A stretch of 64,000 nt of DNA from Flavobacterium seoulense (GCF_000695795.1 NZ_JNCA01000028.1:1-64000), one strand, 5' to 3'. Counted from the first letter of the stretch, positions 17,153-26,898 are shown. Numbers and translations are program-made. Notes: generated by a model from the letters alone, not told the origin.

Positions 17153-20100
17153 CTAAAAGTTTAAGTTTAGTCCTAAAGTATATACACTTGTAATAGGGTA
17201 AAACGGACTATTATCTCCAGTTGATTGGCTCATTTCAGGATCCCATCCTTTGTAAAAACTATTAAATGTATGTAGGTTTTGACCTGTTACATAAATTCTT
17301 AGTTTTTGAATTTTTAATGCGTCTAATAAAGCTTTTGGGAAATTGTATCCTATTTGTACATTCTTAATTCTTAAAAAACTGGCATTTCTATCCCAAAATG
17401 TTGATGGGGCAATGGTACCACTTCCTTGATTAAGACTCGTTAGTTTGATGTATTTAGCATTAGGATCAGGATTTTCTTGAGTCCACCTGTTCTCTTCCTG
17501 CCATTTCTGTACTTGTCCACCATTATAAAATGCATATGCCTGATAAGCACCTATTTGTCTGTTAAAACCAGCTAAACCTTGTAGAAGAACGGATACGTCA
17601 AAACCTTTATAGTCAGCTTGTAAATTAGCTCCGAAAGAATATTTTGGAAAAAAACTACCGATCACTTTTCGATCATAAGTAGCATCTACTTTTCCATCTG
17701 GTACACCATTAGGACCACTAATGTCTTTATATCTTACAAATCCTGGTTCTGCTGCATAAGGCTGAGTAGGATAACTAGCTACATCATTTTGATCCACAAA
17801 TAAGCCATCAGCTACATAACCGTAAGTTGAATTTACAGAATGACCCACAAATAAGCCTCTGTTTATATCTCTATCTAAACCAGTAGATAATTTAGTAACT
17901 CTATTATTAGTATAAGAAAAATTAGGCGATATACTGAAATTAACACCTCCAATTTTATCCTGATAATTGAGTAAAACTTCAAAGCCAGAGTTTTTCACTT
18001 CTCCTGCATTTACTGTAGGCGGATCAAGACCTAATACACCCGAAACACTTATTACATCCAGAATATCAGAAGTAGTTTTGTCAAAATAATCAAAAACCAT
18101 ACTGAATTTCCCATCAAATAAATTAACATCTAATCCTAAATCAGTAACCGTAGTAGTTTCCCAGCTAATATTTGAGTTAGACAACCTTCTTAATCGAGCT
18201 CCGGAAACAAGGGTTCCTCCAAAAGTATAATTATCACCTAAATCAATAACATTTTGATATGGATAATTCCCTATATTTTGGTTTCCAAGTTGCCCCCATG
18301 ACGCTCTAAATTTCAAATTGTCTATCCATTGCACATCTTTCAGGAAATTCTCTTCCGAAATTTTCCATCCTGCTGATACTGAAGGGAAAAATCCCCATCT
18401 TCCATCAGCAATAAATCTAGATGTTCCATCATATCGACCATTTACTTCAAACAAATAACGATCGTTAAACGAATAATTAATTCTACCGAAATAAGATCTT
18501 AATCCCCATTCTCCAGCTGAACCAGAATTTTGCATATTACTTGAAGAACCTGCGTTAATTTCATACAACAAATTGTTAGGGAAATTATCTCTAAAAGCAG
18601 AAACAGATTCAGAATGGAATTCTTCCTGAGAATATCCAGCTAGAGCAGCTATACTGTGCTTATTAATATCTACAGCATATTTTAAAAGAGATTGTAATGT
18701 AATAGTATGATCAAAACCAGAATTTACTCTTAGACTATTTGGCCCAACATACTTATTAGCATCAAATCTTAAATCAGAAAGAAATTCTTTATCACGATAA
18801 TTGGTATAACGGTAACCTACTTTACCACTCAATGTAAAGTTTTTCATGAAATCCCAGGCCAGCTCTGTTCCTCCTAAAAATAATTTATTCTTTCTATTAG
18901 TAAAAGATTCACTATCTAACCAGGCTTGAGGACTATAATTATCCTGATAACCATAAGTTCCATCTGATTTTTTTCCAGCGAAAACAGGGCCTTGTCTCAC
19001 TGCAAAATTAATCATGTTTGTCATATCGCCACCAATATGACGAGGCTCATCTGTATTTGCAGCATACCCACTTAAATTCGTTTTAAGCTTTAAATTGCTT
19101 TTTATTTGGCTGTCAAAATTCAACTGAAAATTGTATCTTTTATAACTATTTTCAGCTACTATTCCGTCCTGATCAAGATATCCTAAAGACAAAAGAAAAG
19201 CATTTTTTTCATCTCCTCCAGTAAAACTAAAATTATGACTCATTTGCAATCCTGAACCTGATTTCAAAAGATTTTTCAAATGGGGAACATTTGGATAATT
19301 ATCCGGATCGGATTGATTTCTAAATTTTTCTATTTCAGCATGAGTGTAAGAAGGACCGCCGTTATTCACATTTGCATTTGCTTCATTACGTAAAGTTGCA
19401 TAGGTCGCAGAATCAACAAAATCTGGTAATGCAGTTACTTTTTGAAATCCAACATAACCATTATAACCTACTGTCAATTCGCCTTTTCTTCCTCTTTTTG
19501 TTTCAATAAGGATTACTCCATTAGCGGCACGAGTTCCATAAATAGAAGCCGATGCTGCATCTTTTAGTATCGAAATACTTTTAATGTTGTTTGGATCAAC
19601 ATCATTCAATGAACTCGCAAGTCCGTCAATTAAAACTAAAGGATCATTTCCTGCTCCGGAAAAAGTACCTATTCCTCTCAAACGAATCGAGGCACCATCA
19701 TTTCCAGGACGTCCTGAACCTTGTTGTACTGTTACACCACTTGCTAAACCTGATAAGGCTTGTGATGCCTGAGTAATAGGACGATTTTCTATTTCTTTTG
19801 TTGAAATCGAACTTACAGATCCTGTTAAATTTACTTTCTTTTGAGTACCATAACCCACAACAACCACTTCTTCTAGCTGGCTCAACTCTTCTTTTAAAAA
19901 AATAGTTAAAACTGTTTTATTCGCAACATTTACTTTTTGAGTGATATATCCCAAAAACGTAAAAGTTAATATATCATTTTTTGACGCATTGATTGTAAAA
20001 TTACCGTCTAAATCTGTTGTAGTCGATTTATTGGTACCATCAACAGCAATATTTACTCCCGGAATTGTTTGTCCATCAACAGCTGAAGTAACTTTTCCTC

Positions 20101-20185
20101 TTACAGGAACATCCTGAGCATTGGCAAGAAGCCCAATAAACAATATCATATAAAATATTGTCTTTTTTAAAAATTTTCTGGTCAT
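17153..20185 (-). CDS. SusC/RagA TonB-dependent transporter
   Basis: This is the outer-membrane importer of the PUL, 1010 residues. The order is signal peptide (to about residue 23), a CarboxypepD_reg-like domain (about 27-98, with VRGKVTSAVDGQTIPGVNIAV), the linker EEVVVVGYGTQK (105-116) typical of the SusC class, the plug (SGLASGVTVQQGSGRPGN, PLVLIDG, ILKDAASASIYG) and a 22-strand barrel ending TLGLNLNF. There is no N-terminal extension with a signalling domain, which fits control by the divergent AraC regulator rather than an anti-sigma system. The 339-nt upstream gap shows no clear TAnnTTTG box for it. Confidence 0.97.
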   Translation of the reverse strand: MTRKFLKKTIFYMILFIGLLANAQDVPVRGKVTSAVDGQTIPGVNIAVDGTNKSTTTDLDGNFTINASKNDILTFTFLGYITQKVNVANKTVLTIFLKEELSQLEEVVVVGYGTQKKVNLTGSVSSISTKEIENRPITQASQALSGLASGVTVQQGSGRPGNDGASIRLRGIGTFSGAGNDPLVLIDGLASSLNDVDPNNIKSISILKDAASASIYGTRAANGVILIETKRGRKGELTVGYNGYVGFQKVTALPDFVDSATYATLRNEANANVNNGGPSYTHAEIEKFRNQSDPDNYPNVPHLKNLLKSGSGLQMSHNFSFTGGDEKNAFLLSLGYLDQDGIVAENSYKRYNFQLNFDSQIKSNLKLKTNLSGYAANTDEPRHIGGDMTNMINFAVRQGPVFAGKKSDGTYGYQDNYSPQAWLDSESFTNRKNKLFLGGTELAWDFMKNFTLSGKVGYRYTNYRDKEFLSDLRFDANKYVGPNSLRVNSGFDHTITLQSLLKYAVDINKHSIAALAGYSQEEFHSESVSAFRDNFPNNLLYEINAGSSSNMQNSGSAGEWGLRSYFGRINYSFNDRYLFEVNGRYDGTSRFIADGRWGFFPSVSAGWKISEENFLKDVQWIDNLKFRASWGQLGNQNIGNYPYQNVIDLGDNYTFGGTLVSGARLRRLSNSNISWETTTVTDLGLDVNLFDGKFSMVFDYFDKTTSDILDVISVSGVLGLDPPTVNAGEVKNSGFEVLLNYQDKIGGVNFSISPNFSYTNNRVTKLSTGLDRDINRGLFVGHSVNSTYGYVADGLFVDQNDVASYPTQPYAAEPGFVRYKDISGPNGVPDGKVDATYDRKVIGSFFPKYSFGANLQADYKGFDVSVLLQGLAGFNRQIGAYQAYAFYNGGQVQKWQEENRWTQENPDPNAKYIKLTSLNQGSGTIAPSTFWDRNASFLRIKNVQIGYNFPKALLDALKIQKLRIYVTGQNLHTFNSFYKGWDPEMSQSTGDNSPFYPITSVYTLGLNLNF

Positions 20186-20288
20186 AATTAGTTTGGTTTT
20201 TGAAGGTTAAAAAAATGTATGAAAAATAGTTAGGAATATACTTTATATTAAAGAGGGTATTATATATTTCCGTTTTATTGTATTTATA

Positions 20289-20320
20289 CAACAGCGATTT
20301 CAGCTAAAAAAACAAGCTGA
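20289..20320. promoter_or_regulatory. Possible regulatory dyad in the susC upstream region
   Basis: TCAGCT-N9-AGCTGA (20300-20320) forms a 6-bp inverted repeat about 115-135 nt upstream of the susC ATG. Overlapping it, CAACAGCGATTTC (20289-20301) matches 10 of 13 bases of the repeat CAAAAACGATTTT found beside the regulator gene. Either may be a binding site. The rest of the 20186-20524 gap is AT-rich with no other clear feature, apart from the direct repeats described separately. Confidence 0.35.
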
Positions 20321-20437
20321 CATTTAATTATAAATATTTATTAATATGAAATAAAATAAGTATTACATAACTATTTAAGGGTAAAATTTTATTATTAACA
20401 TTTTATTACTTTAATTTGTATTAATTCAACGAAACAA

Positions 20438-20461
20438 ATGTAGAATAGACACATGTAGAAT
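20438..20461. repeat. Direct repeat ATGTAGAAT, 15-bp period
   Basis: ATGTAGAAT occurs at 20438-20446 and 20453-20461 with start points 15 nt apart, directly next to the 21-bp tandem repeats. It may belong to the same control region. Confidence 0.5.
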
Positions 20462-20463
20462 TA

Positions 20464-20505
20464 ATTATTCAAAAACGATTTTTTATTACTCAAAAACGAT
20501 TTTTT
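20464..20505. promoter_or_regulatory. 21-bp tandem repeats, likely AraC-type operator
   Basis: Two adjacent 21-bp units each contain TCAAAAACGATTTTTT, at 20464-20484 and 20485-20505, with one mismatch. The period of 21 bp equals two DNA helical turns and matches the spacing of half-sites used by AraC-family proteins. The repeats end 19 nt before the regulator ATG, so they probably serve autoregulation and possibly susC control. Binding is inferred. Confidence 0.65.
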
Positions 20506-20524
20506 TCATCCTTTTACTATTATT

Positions 20525-21409
20525 ATGTCAAAAAGTACTTTCAAATATTCGTTTTCACTGTTACACATTGATTATGTGAAACTTAACAACAACTGGAATT
20601 TTAACAATGTAATTAGTCCTTATTATCGACTGTATTACATTGATGAAGGAATGGGATCTATTTCAAACAATTCCGATAAATTAATTTTAGAACCTGGTTA
20701 TTTATATCTTATACCTAGTTTTACCATTTGCAATTTGAATTGTGAGGAATATTTGAGTCAATATTTCATCCAGTTTTTTGAGGAATCTCCTGATGGGATT
20801 TCGCTATTTAACCAGAATAGGAATGTGATGAAATTACCCGCCACTGAAACCGACATTATTCTTATCAAACAAATGCTTCAGAACAATCCGGGAAGAGGAA
20901 TTAACCGATCGAATAATCCTAAAGTCTATGAAAAAGAAGCGTATTATAAGGAATACCAATCCCTTAATAACGAACTCAAACCGCATCTAAAGTTTGAAAA
21001 CCAAGGAACATTGCTGCTGTTAATTTCCGGATTTTTGAATACTAAAAATTTCAAACAAACCACAACTCAAGGTACACCTTCAAAAATTTTAGATACTATG
21101 AGTTATGTACAGCTACATTTAGGTGAAAATCTCACTGTGGCAGAATTAGCCGAAAGAGTCAATCAAAATCAGGATTATTTTTCGAAACAATTTCTAATTC
21201 ATACCGGACAACGACCTCTAAATTATATTCACGAAAAAAAGATTGAAAGGGCGCAATACCTTATTGCAACTACAAATAAGAGTTTTCTGGAAATTGCCTT
21301 AGATACGGGTTTTTCTAATTTGCCGCACTTTTCTAAAATTTTCAAACAAATAGTGAGTCTGACTCCAGGTGAATACCGCAATAAAAATGATTTCTACCTC
21401 AATAATTAG
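20525..21409 (+). CDS. AraC-family transcriptional regulator of the PUL
   Basis: The 294-residue protein has an N-terminal cupin-like ligand-sensing half (about residues 20-160, with LEPGYLYLIPSF) and a C-terminal AraC HTH domain from about 190 to 288: LTVAELAERVNQNQDYFSKQFLIHTGQRPLNYI is the first HTH and FLEIALDTGFSNLPHFSKIFKQIVSLTPGEYR the second, which carries the family signature. It is divergent from susC across 339 nt and is the only regulator in the locus, so it is the likely sensor of the sugar released by the fucosidases or GH31 enzyme. It has no transmembrane segment, so it is not a hybrid two-component sensor. Confidence 0.9.
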   Translation: MSKSTFKYSFSLLHIDYVKLNNNWNFNNVISPYYRLYYIDEGMGSISNNSDKLILEPGYLYLIPSFTICNLNCEEYLSQYFIQFFEESPDGISLFNQNRNVMKLPATETDIILIKQMLQNNPGRGINRSNNPKVYEKEAYYKEYQSLNNELKPHLKFENQGTLLLLISGFLNTKNFKQTTTQGTPSKILDTMSYVQLHLGENLTVAELAERVNQNQDYFSKQFLIHTGQRPLNYIHEKKIERAQYLIATTNKSFLEIALDTGFSNLPHFSKIFKQIVSLTPGEYRNKNDFYLNN

Positions 21410-21567
21410 AACTCACTATTACCCTTTTAGAACAACAAAATTTAACTTTTGCAGGCATTTTTTTAAATTAGAGGACATAAATAAAATTATTTGTGAGTTT
21501 ACATCGTTTTCGTTGCTAAAAATTAATTTTTTTGGAATTTTCAAATTTATTACTACTAGAAAAGTTC

Positions 21568-21575
21568 TATATTTG
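21568..21575 (+). promoter_or_regulatory. -7 promoter element of pgk
   Basis: TATATTTG matches TAnnTTTG exactly and ends 39 nt before the ATG, leaving a leader of about 30-35 nt. No convincing -33 TTG at the right distance was found. Confidence 0.4.
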
Positions 21576-21614
21576 TTTCACTTTCAAAAAAATAAATAAA
21601 CTAAAATTATACTA

Positions 21615-22802
21615 ATGAAGACTTTAAACGATTTTAATTTTGCAAATAAAAAAGCAATAATACGTGTTGATTTCAACGTGCCACTAGACGAAAATTTTAA
21701 TGTTACCGATACTACCCGTATTGATGCTGCAAAACCAACTATTGACAAAATTCTTGCCGATGGTGGAAGTGTAATTTTAATGTCACATTTAGGTCGACCA
21801 AAAGGAGTTGAAGAAAAATATTCATTAAAACATATCTTAAAAACAGCTAGTGATATCCTTGGAGTTCCTGTAAAATTTGCTTCAAACTGTGTGGGCGAAG
21901 TAGCACAACAAGCTTCGAATGATTTAAAAGCTGGTGAAGTTTTATTATTAGAAAATTTACGTTTTCATGCTGAAGAAGAAGCCGGAGATGTTGCTTTTGC
22001 AAAAGAATTAGCTTCATTAGGAGATATTTATGTAAATGACGCTTTTGGAACTGCTCACAGAGCTCACGCTTCTACTACAATTATTGCACAGTTTTTCCCG
22101 GAAGCGAAATGTTTTGGTGCTTTATTAGCTAAAGAAATTGAAAGCATCAACAAAGTATTAAAAGACAGCGAAAAACCGGTTACTGCTATACTTGGAGGTT
22201 CTAAAGTATCTTCAAAAATTACAGTTATCGAAAACATTCTTGACAAAGTAGATCACATGATCATTGGTGGAGGAATGACTTTTACTTTCATTAAAGCACA
22301 AGGAGGAAAAATTGGAAACTCTATATGCGAAGATGACAAACAAGAATTAGCTCTTGAAATTTTAAGATTAGCTAAAGAAAAAGGAGTTCAAATTCACATT
22401 CCGGTTGATGTTGTGGCTGGAGATGACTTCTCTAATAACGCTAACATACAAGTCGTTGATGTAACTAATATTCCTGACGGTTGGGAAGGAATGGATGCGG
22501 GTCCAAAATCATTAGCTAACTTCAAAAAAGTAATTTTAGATTCTAAAACAATTCTTTGGAATGGTCCATTAGGAGTTTTCGAAATGGAAACATTTGCTAA
22601 AGGAACTATTGCTTTAGGTAACTATATTTCAGAAGCTACTGCTAACGGAACTTTCTCACTTGTAGGTGGTGGAGATTCAGTTGCAGCAGTAAAACAATTT
22701 GGTTTTGAAGACAAAATGAGTTACGTTTCTACAGGTGGAGGTGCCATGTTAGAGATGCTTGAAGGTAGAACTTTACCTGGAATTGCTGCTATTTTGAATT
22801 AA
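21615..22802 (+). CDS. pgk: Phosphoglycerate kinase
   Basis: Pgk transfers phosphate from 1,3-bisphosphoglycerate to ADP in glycolysis and acts in reverse in gluconeogenesis. The 395-residue protein has the substrate-binding signature [12 protein letters not shown] near residue 17, SHLGRPKG, the hinge and nucleotide site [12 protein letters not shown], and the C-terminal [17 protein letters not shown] followed by [13 protein letters not shown]. Length and motif order are normal. It stands alone with its own -7 box and no terminator could be seen before the next promoter. Confidence 0.98.
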   Translation: MKTLNDFNFANKKAIIRVDFNVPLDENFNVTDTTRIDAAKPTIDKILADGGSVILMSHLGRPKGVEEKYSLKHILKTASDILGVPVKFASNCVGEVAQQASNDLKAGEVLLLENLRFHAEEEAGDVAFAKELASLGDIYVNDAFGTAHRAHASTTIIAQFFPEAKCFGALLAKEIESINKVLKDSEKPVTAILGGSKVSSKITVIENILDKVDHMIIGGGMTFTFIKAQGGKIGNSICEDDKQELALEILRLAKEKGVQIHIPVDVVAGDDFSNNANIQVVDVTNIPDGWEGMDAGPKSLANFKKVILDSKTILWNGPLGVFEMETFAKGTIALGNYISEATANGTFSLVGGGDSVAAVKQFGFEDKMSYVSTGGGAMLEMLEGRTLPGIAAILN

Positions 22803-22826
22803 ATATCACAATTTTAACAATATTTA

Positions 22827-22858
22827 TTGAATTTTTTAGTTTTAACCTGTTAAGTTTG
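22827..22858 (+). promoter_or_regulatory. Promoter of the LysM transglycosylase gene
   Basis: TTG (22827-22829), 21 nt spacer, TAAGTTTG (22851-22858). Both elements fit the Bacteroidota consensus. A second -7-like TATTTTTG follows at 22865-22872. The leader would be about 40 nt. Confidence 0.5.
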
Positions 22859-22908
22859 CATTACTATTTTTGTAATTGTTTAAAATTAAGCGCGTTAACA
22901 ATAAAAAT

Positions 22909-24882
22909 ATGAGTATAAAAAAAATAACAGTATCATTTTTTCTACTACTAACAGTTCCCCTGTTTTCGCAAGAAATTGCCGAAAACAAGGGAATTGCTGT
23001 TTTAGAAACCAAGCTTTCTTACTTAGATTCTATTAAACAAAGCTTTGTGCACGATGATATGGCCAGCTGTGTCGACAGTTTGTGGACCAAAGAATTAACT
23101 AATCTGGATTTATACAACGACATCACTAAGGATATTGAAAACATCAATACGGATGAAAAAGTAGATTATGAATTACCTACTGAGTTATTAAAATCCCGTC
23201 TGGAAGCCATGAATGCTAAATCTCCTTTTAACATTCAGTATAATCAGGGATTAGAAAACATTATCAAATCTTTCTTAAAAAACAGAAAAAAATCTTTTGA
23301 ACGCTTAATGGCAATTTCAGAATATTATTTTCCAATGTTTGAAGAAACCTTTGCCAGACAAAATGTTCCTTTAGAAATAAAATACTTAGCCATTGTCGAA
23401 TCGGCATTGAACCCAAAAGCAGTTTCAAGAATGGGCGCTACTGGACTTTGGCAATTCATGTATCACACTGGAAAACAATACAATTTAAAGATTGATTCTT
23501 ATATTGACGAACGTAGTGATCCGTTGAAAGCTACAGCTGCAGCTGCGCAATATATGTCAAATATGTTTGCCATTTTTGGCGATTGGGAACTGGTTTTAGC
23601 CTCTTATAATTCAGGTCCTGGAAATGTTTCAAAAGCAATTCGTCGTTCAGGCGGACAACAAAATTTTTGGAGCATTAAACCGCATCTTCCAAAAGAAACT
23701 CAAGGTTATGTTCCAGCTTTCTTAGCGACTATGTATTTGTACGAATACCATAATGAGCACGGAATTAAACCAAACAAAGCTATCGTTCAGCATTTTGCTA
23801 CTGATACGGTAATGATAAAAAAACAGATGTCGTTCAAGCAAATCGCTGATTTATTAGACATGCCTGTTTCGCAATTACAATTATTAAATCCTTCGTACAA
23901 GCTCAATGTAATTCCTAATTACAGAGACACAAGTCATTTTTTACGATTACCAAAAGACAAAATGGGCGTTTTTGTTTCTAACGAAGAAAAAATCTATGCA
24001 TACATTCAGCATGAATTAGATGCAAAAAACACCAGTCCGTTTAAAAATACAACTACTGCGGTGGCTGCTGCGGTTGAAAAACCAACATCGTATCCTATTG
24101 GCAGTGTAACGCAATATTACAAAGTAAAACAAGGCGATAATTTAAGCAGTATTGCGAATCAATACAATGTTGATATTAACGATTTGAAAAAATGGAATAA
24201 GCTAAGCAATAATTCAATTGCTTATGGAAAAGTCTTAACCATAATTGCACCTGAAAATAACAATACAATTGCTTCAGTTAGCAAGAACGATAAAATCAAA
24301 AAAGAAGTTAAAGCAGATAGTTTAATTGCTGCTAAAAACTCCAATTACATTGTTCAAAAAGGCGATAACTTAAACAGTATTGCTCAGGAAAACGACGTAA
24401 CTGTTGCTCAAATTAAAGAATGGAACAAACTTACCGGAAACACAATCCAAGTAGGTACTACACTGCAAATTGCTGAAAAAGAAATCGAAGTTAAAGAGGC
24501 AGTTGCTGTTGCTCCGGTTGAACTTAAAAACATTGAATACACAGTTCAAAAAGGAGATAATTTAGGAAACATTTCGAAGAAATTTGGAACTCCTATTTCA
24601 GATTTAAAAGAATGGAATCACCTTGCTGACAACAATATTGCATTAGGAAAAACATTAATTGTGGCTAAAAATGAAGTTGCCATCAATACTACTAATGCTT
24701 CGGTTGCTTCTTTCAAGAAAAACAATAAAACATCTCAACACGATTATTTTGTAAAAAAAGGAGATTCATTGTTTAGCATTGCAAAAAAATACCCTGGAGT
24801 TACGGTTTCAGATATCAAAAAATGGAATGATATAGGAAGCGAAGAAATCAAACCCGGAATGAAATTAAAAATAGGCGGTTAA
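22909..24882 (+). CDS. Membrane-bound lytic transglycosylase MltD-like, with LysM repeats
   Basis: The ATG giving MSIKKITVSFFLLLTVPLFSQ yields a signal peptide; a TTG 33 nt upstream would spoil it. The SLT domain lies in the N-terminal half: EIKYLAIVESALNPKAVSRMGATGLWQFM contains the catalytic Glu in the VESALNP motif, followed by LASYNSGPGNVSKAI and QGYVPAFLATMYL. The C-terminal half has four clear LysM repeats, each with a KQGDNL/QKGDNL/KKGDSL start and a KKWN/KEWN core, plus a degenerate LysM-like segment before them. The enzyme cleaves glycan strands to 1,6-anhydro ends. It precedes a DUF4837 lipoprotein gene, a pairing common in the group. Confidence 0.92.
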   Translation: MSIKKITVSFFLLLTVPLFSQEIAENKGIAVLETKLSYLDSIKQSFVHDDMASCVDSLWTKELTNLDLYNDITKDIENINTDEKVDYELPTELLKSRLEAMNAKSPFNIQYNQGLENIIKSFLKNRKKSFERLMAISEYYFPMFEETFARQNVPLEIKYLAIVESALNPKAVSRMGATGLWQFMYHTGKQYNLKIDSYIDERSDPLKATAAAAQYMSNMFAIFGDWELVLASYNSGPGNVSKAIRRSGGQQNFWSIKPHLPKETQGYVPAFLATMYLYEYHNEHGIKPNKAIVQHFATDTVMIKKQMSFKQIADLLDMPVSQLQLLNPSYKLNVIPNYRDTSHFLRLPKDKMGVFVSNEEKIYAYIQHELDAKNTSPFKNTTTAVAAAVEKPTSYPIGSVTQYYKVKQGDNLSSIANQYNVDINDLKKWNKLSNNSIAYGKVLTIIAPENNNTIASVSKNDKIKKEVKADSLIAAKNSNYIVQKGDNLNSIAQENDVTVAQIKEWNKLTGNTIQVGTTLQIAEKEIEVKEAVAVAPVELKNIEYTVQKGDNLGNISKKFGTPISDLKEWNHLADNNIALGKTLIVAKNEVAINTTNASVASFKKNNKTSQHDYFVKKGDSLFSIAKKYPGVTVSDIKKWNDIGSEEIKPGMKLKIGG

Positions 24883-24905
24883 TTTTCATCGCAAATTCAT
24901 ACAAG

Positions 24906-24941
24906 AGGGCTTTATTTGGTTATCAAATAAAGCCCTTTTTG
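24906..24941 (+). terminator. Terminator after the transglycosylase gene
   Basis: A perfect 13-bp stem AGGGCTTTATTTG / CAAATAAAGCCCT with a 5-nt loop is followed by TTTTT, 23 nt after the stop codon. Confidence 0.92.
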
Positions 24942-25066
24942 CATATAATAAGCATATATATCATATTTTTATCTAATATCTGTAAAATTGGAACGATATT
25001 AGCTAGGTAAATTATTATTAAAACAAAGAATTACTAAAAACTGAATAAAGCTACAATCGATACAAA

Positions 25067-26095
25067 ATGAATAAGATCCATTTTATATTGCTTTTCTTTT
25101 CCATCTTTTTAATTTCCTCTTGTAAACAGGAAAATAAATATGCTAAAAAAACTACTGGAAAAATCAATAATGTCTCTGTAATTATTGATGATTTATTGTG
25201 GAATGGCGAAATTGGCGATAGCATTCGAAATAAATTTGCTTCACCCGTAATTGGATTACCTCAGGAAGAACCGCTATTCAACATTAATCAATATCCTGTA
25301 AAATTAATGGAAGGCTTTATGACTGATAGCCGAAATATTATCGTTATAAAAAAAGATACCAAAGAGAATTTTAAAATTGTAAAAAACCAATATGCTTCTC
25401 CCCAAAATGTATTTCATATATCAGGAAAAGTAGCCGATGATATCTTGTGTCTTATTCAAAAAAACGCTGCAGAAATAGTAAAAACCATTCATCAGACAGA
25501 AATTGAAGAATTCCAGCGTATCAACAGAAAGTCACTTTTGAGTCCTAAATTTTTCAAAGAAAACTTTAATATCAATCTTGAAGTTCCGGCAAATTATCAA
25601 TTGATGCTTCAAAAAGAAGGATTTGCCTGGTTTAAAAAAGAAATTATCAGTGGGAATACAAGTTTGTTGCTATACCAAGTTCCTATTAGTACTATCGAAA
25701 ACAAAAACAGTAAGATTGCTAATATTATCAAAATGAGAGATTCTATTGGAAAACTGTACATTCACGGAAAAGAATTAAATACCGATATGATTACTGAAGA
25801 AGCTTATGCTCCTTATTTTTTCAATATTGTTCTTGACCATAAAAGAGCTTATGAAACGAAAGGAACCTGGGAACTGAAAAACGATTTCATGTCGGGACCA
25901 TTTATCAATTATGCCATAGTTGACAAAGAGAATGACCGCATACTGGTTTTAGAGGGTTTTTGCTACTCTCCTTCAAAAGAAAAGAGAGATTTGATGTTGG
26001 AACTGGAAGCAATTATAAAATCGGTTAAAATCAACAAAAAACCGCCCGTAAAGGAAAAATCAAAAATTATGGCAATGTTTGACAGTAAAAATTAA
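25067..26095 (+). CDS. DUF4837 family lipoprotein
   Basis: A 342-residue protein with a lipoprotein signal (LISSC-KQE, Cys 19). It matches the Flavobacteriia family DUF4837 in layout: VSVIIDDLLWNGEIGDSIRNKFASPVIGLPQEEP near the start, an IVIKK strand, and the C-terminal GTWELKNDFMSGPFINYAIVD...RILVLEGFCYSPSKEKRDLMLELEAIIKS. Function is not known. It is separated from the LysM transglycosylase by a strong terminator, so it has its own promoter. Its stop overlaps the stop of the converging OmpA-like gene on a shared TTAA. Confidence 0.82.
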   Translation: MNKIHFILLFFSIFLISSCKQENKYAKKTTGKINNVSVIIDDLLWNGEIGDSIRNKFASPVIGLPQEEPLFNINQYPVKLMEGFMTDSRNIIVIKKDTKENFKIVKNQYASPQNVFHISGKVADDILCLIQKNAAEIVKTIHQTEIEEFQRINRKSLLSPKFFKENFNINLEVPANYQLMLQKEGFAWFKKEIISGNTSLLLYQVPISTIENKNSKIANIIKMRDSIGKLYIHGKELNTDMITEEAYAPYFFNIVLDHKRAYETKGTWELKNDFMSGPFINYAIVDKENDRILVLEGFCYSPSKEKRDLMLELEAIIKSVKINKKPPVKEKSKIMAMFDSKN

Positions 26096-26898
26096 TTCTT
26101 AGTGATTAAAAATTCTACTCTTCGGTCATAATCATCTCCTCTGCCCCGCGGAAATTGGTTTCCTAAACCTTTATAACTCATTCGTAAACTGTTTACATTT
26201 TTAGAAATTAAATACCTAAAAACGCTTTTTGCCCGGTTCATAGAGAGTTTTCTTTCCTTAGTGGCGCGGTCAATGGCATCCTTATAAACATCGGGCGTAC
26301 AACAAACATGTCCGCGAATTTCAAATTCTATTGCTTTGTTTCTTTGAAGTATTTCGGCAATTTTATTCAATTCTTTTTGAGAAGAAAGTGTAAGATTGCT
26401 ACTCCCTAAATCAAAAAAAATGTTTTCAAGATAAATGCGATCGCCTACTTCATGATGTTCCTGAAGCGAATTATAAATTCCTTTACCAAAACTATTTTTC
26501 TTTACAATCAATAAATCGACTCTTCGGTTTTTAGAACGAATATCGGCCAGCGTTTCTCCCGAAAAATCATCAATAAGAATACGTCCTTTACCTTCAATAA
26601 TGACCATTTTATTCTTATCAAATCCATTGGCAATCAAAATACTTTTTACCGTATTGACTCTGTTTTTTGATAATTTTAAATTGTAATCATTATCACCTCT
26701 ATCGTCACAATAGCCATAGATTTGGATAGATTCCAGTTGTGTGGTATCAATTTCTTTAACAAAATCCCGAACAAGTTGTTCCTGTGCAGCATCAATATTG
26801 TATTTATTAAACTCAAAATAAACGGTTCCAATTTTCTTCTCCTGAGCAAACAATGCGCCAGAGACAAAAAGAAAAACTATTAACGCCGATTTTATCAT
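26092..26898 (-). CDS. Periplasmic protein with two OmpA-like domains
   Basis: After a signal peptide (ALFAQEKK) the 268-residue protein contains two OmpA C-terminal-type domains in tandem and nothing else: IGTVYFEFNKYNIDAAQ...IYGYCDDRGDNDYNLKLSKNRVNTV...SKNRRVDLLIV (about 23-130), then ENIFFDLGSSNLTLSS...IRGHVCCTPDVYKDAID...LSMNRAKSVFRYL...YDRRVEFLI (about 155-266). The second has a CCTPDVYKD insertion in place of the usual loop. OmpA domains bind peptidoglycan, so a soluble double binder is expected. The start codon overlaps the stop of the S41 protease gene (TAATG), which implies coupled translation. Confidence 0.85.
   Translation of the reverse strand: MIKSALIVFLFVSGALFAQEKKIGTVYFEFNKYNIDAAQEQLVRDFVKEIDTTQLESIQIYGYCDDRGDNDYNLKLSKNRVNTVKSILIANGFDKNKMVIIEGKGRILIDDFSGETLADIRSKNRRVDLLIVKKNSFGKGIYNSLQEHHEVGDRIYLENIFFDLGSSNLTLSSQKELNKIAEILQRNKAIEFEIRGHVCCTPDVYKDAIDRATKERKLSMNRAKSVFRYLISKNVNSLRMSYKGLGNQFPRGRGDDYDRRVEFLITKN

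Noticed and set aside
20186..20463. ECF sigma/anti-sigma control of susC
   Set aside because: SusC has no N-terminal signalling domain and no sigma or anti-sigma gene is nearby; an AraC gene is divergent instead.
21369..21599. 76-codon frame overlapping the end of the AraC gene and the pgk upstream region
   Set aside because: It overlaps a real gene in another frame and covers the pgk promoter element; composition is that of noncoding AT-rich sequence.
22876..22908. Longer N-terminus of the LysM transglycosylase from a TTG codon
   Set aside because: It would place 11 charged residues before a good signal peptide and run into the promoter-proximal leader; the ATG at 22909 fits better.
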